A stretch of 64,000 nt of DNA, taken from Pseudarthrobacter sp. NS4 (GTDB lineage: Bacteria; Actinomycetota; Actinomycetes; Actinomycetales; Micrococcaceae). Both the position numbers and the translations under genes were made by a program. Positions 61,791 through 64,000 of the stretch are shown one piece after another. Where the stretch lies: positions 682,001 through 746,000 of the forward strand of contig NZ_CP103288.1 in assembly GCF_024758005.1 (NCBI RefSeq), read 5' to 3'. The notes under the pieces were generated by a model that made no database searches, had not been told where the DNA came from, and was given only the letters and a program-made list of their open reading frames with translations. The stretch's first letter is position 1, and every line of letters starts with the position of its first letter.

Positions 61791-62855
61791 GTGAGAAAAT
61801 CCCTGGCAACTTTCAGAACTGTGGCCGTGTCCGGAGTCCTGGCACTGGCAGTCGTGGCAGGACCTGCCCCGCTGGCCAAGGCCGTTGGTGAAGGCCCCAA
61901 CTATGACGGGAACGGCCAGATCACGACCTCGAAGCTGGCCACCTATGACCAGATGGTTTCCTTCTTGAAGGACCAGGACGCCCGCCAGTCCGCCATGGAA
62001 CTCGAGGTCATCGGACAGACGGTCAAGGGACGCGACATCCACTTGGTCAAGTACATTTCGGACCCGGCCAAGCCGACCATCCTGTACCTGACGCAGCAGC
62101 ACGGCAACGAGCAGCTCACCACCGAGGGCGCCCTGGAATTCGTGAAGCACCTGGGGCCGGGTAAGTCCGCCGACATCCTGGATGGCGTGAACATCCTGAT
62201 TGTGCCCATGCTCAACGCGGATGGTGCCATGGGGGACGTGAACTTCCCGCTCGACGGCTATCTGGCCAAGGGTGACCGCCACATGACCCGCTACAACGCG
62301 GAGGAGGTGGACTTGAACCGCGACCACGTGGCCAAGATCCAGCCGGAAACCCAGGCATTGCACAACAACGTGATGCGCAAGTACAAGATCGACTACATGA
62401 TCGACCTGCACCATCAGGGCACCCGCAGTGAACGCCACGGAAAGCTGGTGTCCGGCTCCATCCTGTACCCCACGACGCCGAACGCCGATCCTGCTGTGGT
62501 GGAGAAGTCCAAGCAGCTGGGCGCGGTGGTGTTCCACAACGTGGACTCCACCGGCTGGGGACACCTGGGCAAGTACGCGGGCGGCAGCGCCGAAACCATC
62601 AGCCGCAACGGCATCGCCGTCGAGTACGGGATCGCAACGCTGCTGTTTGAAATGCGCGGCATGTCCGACCACTACCTGGACGGTTACGCCCTGGGCCTCC
62701 GGAGCAACGGGTACCTGATCAAGCAGACGGTCACCACGCTCACCGCTACCGCCGCCGCCATTGCAGACGGATCAATCGCCGCCGCTGACACCTCCTTCTG
62801 GGACAGCCTCGCCACCCAGACCTCCCGGCCGGGTGAGGAAGCCGACGACGAGTAG
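61791..62855 (+). CDS. Secreted M14 zinc carboxypeptidase
   Basis: A 354-residue exported peptidase. The signal peptide spans residues 1-32 (VSGVLALAVVAGPAPLAKA). Zinc ligands are His104 and Glu107 in QQHGNEQ and a His in IDLHHQG near 207; the catalytic Glu is Glu287 in FEMRG. LNADGAMGDVNFPLDG and EVDLNRDH, with the substrate-binding Asn-Arg, fit the family. It removes C-terminal residues from peptides or cell-wall peptides outside the cell. GTG 61791 has GAAGAGG eight bases upstream and starts the signal peptide directly. Confidence 0.88.
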   Translation: MRKSLATFRTVAVSGVLALAVVAGPAPLAKAVGEGPNYDGNGQITTSKLATYDQMVSFLKDQDARQSAMELEVIGQTVKGRDIHLVKYISDPAKPTILYLTQQHGNEQLTTEGALEFVKHLGPGKSADILDGVNILIVPMLNADGAMGDVNFPLDGYLAKGDRHMTRYNAEEVDLNRDHVAKIQPETQALHNNVMRKYKIDYMIDLHHQGTRSERHGKLVSGSILYPTTPNADPAVVEKSKQLGAVVFHNVDSTGWGHLGKYAGGSAETISRNGIAVEYGIATLLFEMRGMSDHYLDGYALGLRSNGYLIKQTVTTLTATAAAIADGSIAAADTSFWDSLATQTSRPGEEADDE

Positions 62856-62871
62856 CACCACCGCTGACAGT

Positions 62872-62910
62872 CCGCCGCGGTCCTTTACCCTGCAAGAAGG
62901 ACCGCGGCGG
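62872..62910 (+). terminator. Hairpin after the M14 peptidase gene
   Basis: A perfect 12-bp stem CCGCCGCGGTCC with GGACCGCGGCGG and a 15-base loop. No T run follows; it probably acts as terminator before purA. Confidence 0.6.
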
Positions 62911-63098
62911 TCCAGCGAGTGGATAAAGTCGCCCATCGGCTAAACTTGGGTGGTAAGAGCCCCGGAACTCTTGCGTCGCTGTGCTGCCCCGCGGACCAGC
63001 GAAGGCCGGTCCATTCGGGGCATTCTCATGAACGGCGCTTCGCCGGCCAGCCACTTTGTGGCCGGACCGGGCAGCCCGAACGAATGGGGGAGGATCCC

Positions 63099-64000
63099 AT
63101 GCCAGCAATTGTGATCGTAGGAGCCCAATGGGGCGACGAAGGAAAAGGCAAGGCCACTGACCTTCTGGGTGGCCGCGTCGACTACGTTGTCAAACCCAAC
63201 GGCGGCAACAACGCCGGGCACACCGTCGTCGTAGGCGGTGAAAAGTACGAACTCAAGCTGCTGCCGGCAGGCATTCTCAGCCCCAACGCGGTCCCCATTA
63301 TCGGCAACGGCTGCGTTGTTAACCTGGAAGCACTCTTCCAGGAGATCGAAGGCCTCCAGGCCCGCGGCGCCGACACCTCCAAGCTCCGCGTCTCCGCGAA
63401 CGCGCACCTTGTTGCTCCCTATCACCAGGTGCTGGACAAGGTGACGGAGCGCTTCCTCGGAAGCCGCGCCATCGGGACCACCGGACGGGGCATCGGTCCT
63501 GCCTACATGGACAAGGTTGCCCGGCTGGGCATCCGTGTCCAGGACGTGTTCGACGAGTCGATCCTCCGCCAGAAGGTGGAAGGTTCGCTGCGCCAGAAGA
63601 ACGAACTCCTGGTCAAGGTCTACAACCGCCGTAGCGTGCTGGTGGATGAGATCGTGGAGTACTTCCTGTCCTTTGCCGAGCGGCTCCGCCCGCTGGTCAT
63701 CGACAGCACTTTGGTCCTGAACACTGCACTCGACGAGGGCAAGGTGGTCCTGATGGAAGGCGGCCAGGCGACGTTCCTGGACGTGGACCACGGCACCTAC
63801 CCGTTCGTGACCTCCTCCAATCCCACCGCCGGCGGCGCCTCCGTGGGATCCGGCATCGGGCCCACCCGCATTTCCCGCTCCATCGGCATCATCAAGGCGT
63901 ACACCACACGCGTCGGCGCCGGCCCGTTCCCCACTGAGCTTTTTGACGAGATGGGCGTGTACCTCCAGAAGACCGGCGGCGAGTTCGGCGTGAACACTGG
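63099..64000 (+). CDS. purA: Adenylosuccinate synthetase, 5' part
   Basis: The first 300 residues of PurA; the window ends inside the gene. It joins IMP and aspartate with GTP in AMP synthesis. The P-loop-like [14 protein letters not shown], catalytic [27 protein letters not shown], and [20 protein letters not shown] are all typical. GGGGAGG precedes ATG 63099. A long untranslated gap of about 190 bases separates it from the peptidase terminator. Confidence 0.96.
   Translation, partial: MPAIVIVGAQWGDEGKGKATDLLGGRVDYVVKPNGGNNAGHTVVVGGEKYELKLLPAGILSPNAVPIIGNGCVVNLEALFQEIEGLQARGADTSKLRVSANAHLVAPYHQVLDKVTERFLGSRAIGTTGRGIGPAYMDKVARLGIRVQDVFDESILRQKVEGSLRQKNELLVKVYNRRSVLVDEIVEYFLSFAERLRPLVIDSTLVLNTALDEGKVVLMEGGQATFLDVDHGTYPFVTSSNPTAGGASVGSGIGPTRISRSIGIIKAYTTRVGAGPFPTELFDEMGVYLQKTGGEFGVNT

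Overview
The window is high-GC DNA with dense, short-spaced genes. Actinobacterial families are prominent: GAF-ANTAR, DUF3151, TipA-type MerR, an Asp23 cluster with 4-base overlaps, and LuxR two-component systems. Gene content and codon use suggest a soil Micrococcaceae, close to Arthrobacter or Pseudarthrobacter. This is inference from gene content; no rRNA is present.

Layout. 0-6.4 kb: a frameshifted CDF cation transporter coupled to a short solute-binding lipoprotein, hutG, a CPA1 antiporter, an NCS2 purine permease, copC and a short flavoprotein. 6.4-14 kb: a universal stress protein, a 924-residue rifampicin-phosphotransferase-like PEP-utilising enzyme, and a secreted LolA-like protein coupled to an ABC-2 exporter. 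14-19.2 kb: an NlpC/P60 hydrolase with a structured leader, a CDF exporter, a small metallopeptidase, an EamA transporter and a PHP protein. 19.3-19.7 kb: tRNA-Glu, tRNA-Asp and tRNA-Phe. 19.9-31.4 kb: a BCCT transporter, levansucrase, a five-gene Asp23/AmaP-type envelope operon, a CUT1 sugar ABC transporter and a LacI-family regulator. Near-identical LacI-type operators precede levansucrase and the transporter, so the three probably form one sugar regulon. 31.3-37.6 kb: a conserved unknown, exonuclease III and a four-gene valine catabolic operon (mmsA, 3-hydroxyisobutyryl-CoA hydrolase, mmsB, enoyl-CoA hydratase). 37.6-46.7 kb: a divergent flavoprotein/XRE-cupin pair, DedA, a divergent MarR/acyl-CoA dehydrogenase pair, SDR, a TipA-type MerR with an internal start, CspA and a two-component system. 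46.7-53.3 kb: a frameshifted haem-binding-type protein, an ankyrin lipoprotein, a thiolase/CoA-transferase operon with divergent IclR, nadE and pyrE. 53.4-64 kb: GAF-ANTAR, a STAS-like protein, a Tat hydrolase, a HAD phosphatase, a SpoU methyltransferase, class II aldolase, DUF3151, a UDG-like protein, a MetE-type protein under a SAM-I riboswitch, an M14 carboxypeptidase and the 5' part of purA.

The most useful regulatory observations are the SAM-I riboswitch, the shared LacI operators, the IclR palindromes, the TipA-like internal translation start, and a candidate structured RNA that hides the ribosome-binding site of the NlpC/P60 gene. Two genes carry single-base deletions, mostly in short G or C runs; these may be real lesions or sequencing errors. 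No CRISPR array, prophage, IS element or obvious defence island was seen.
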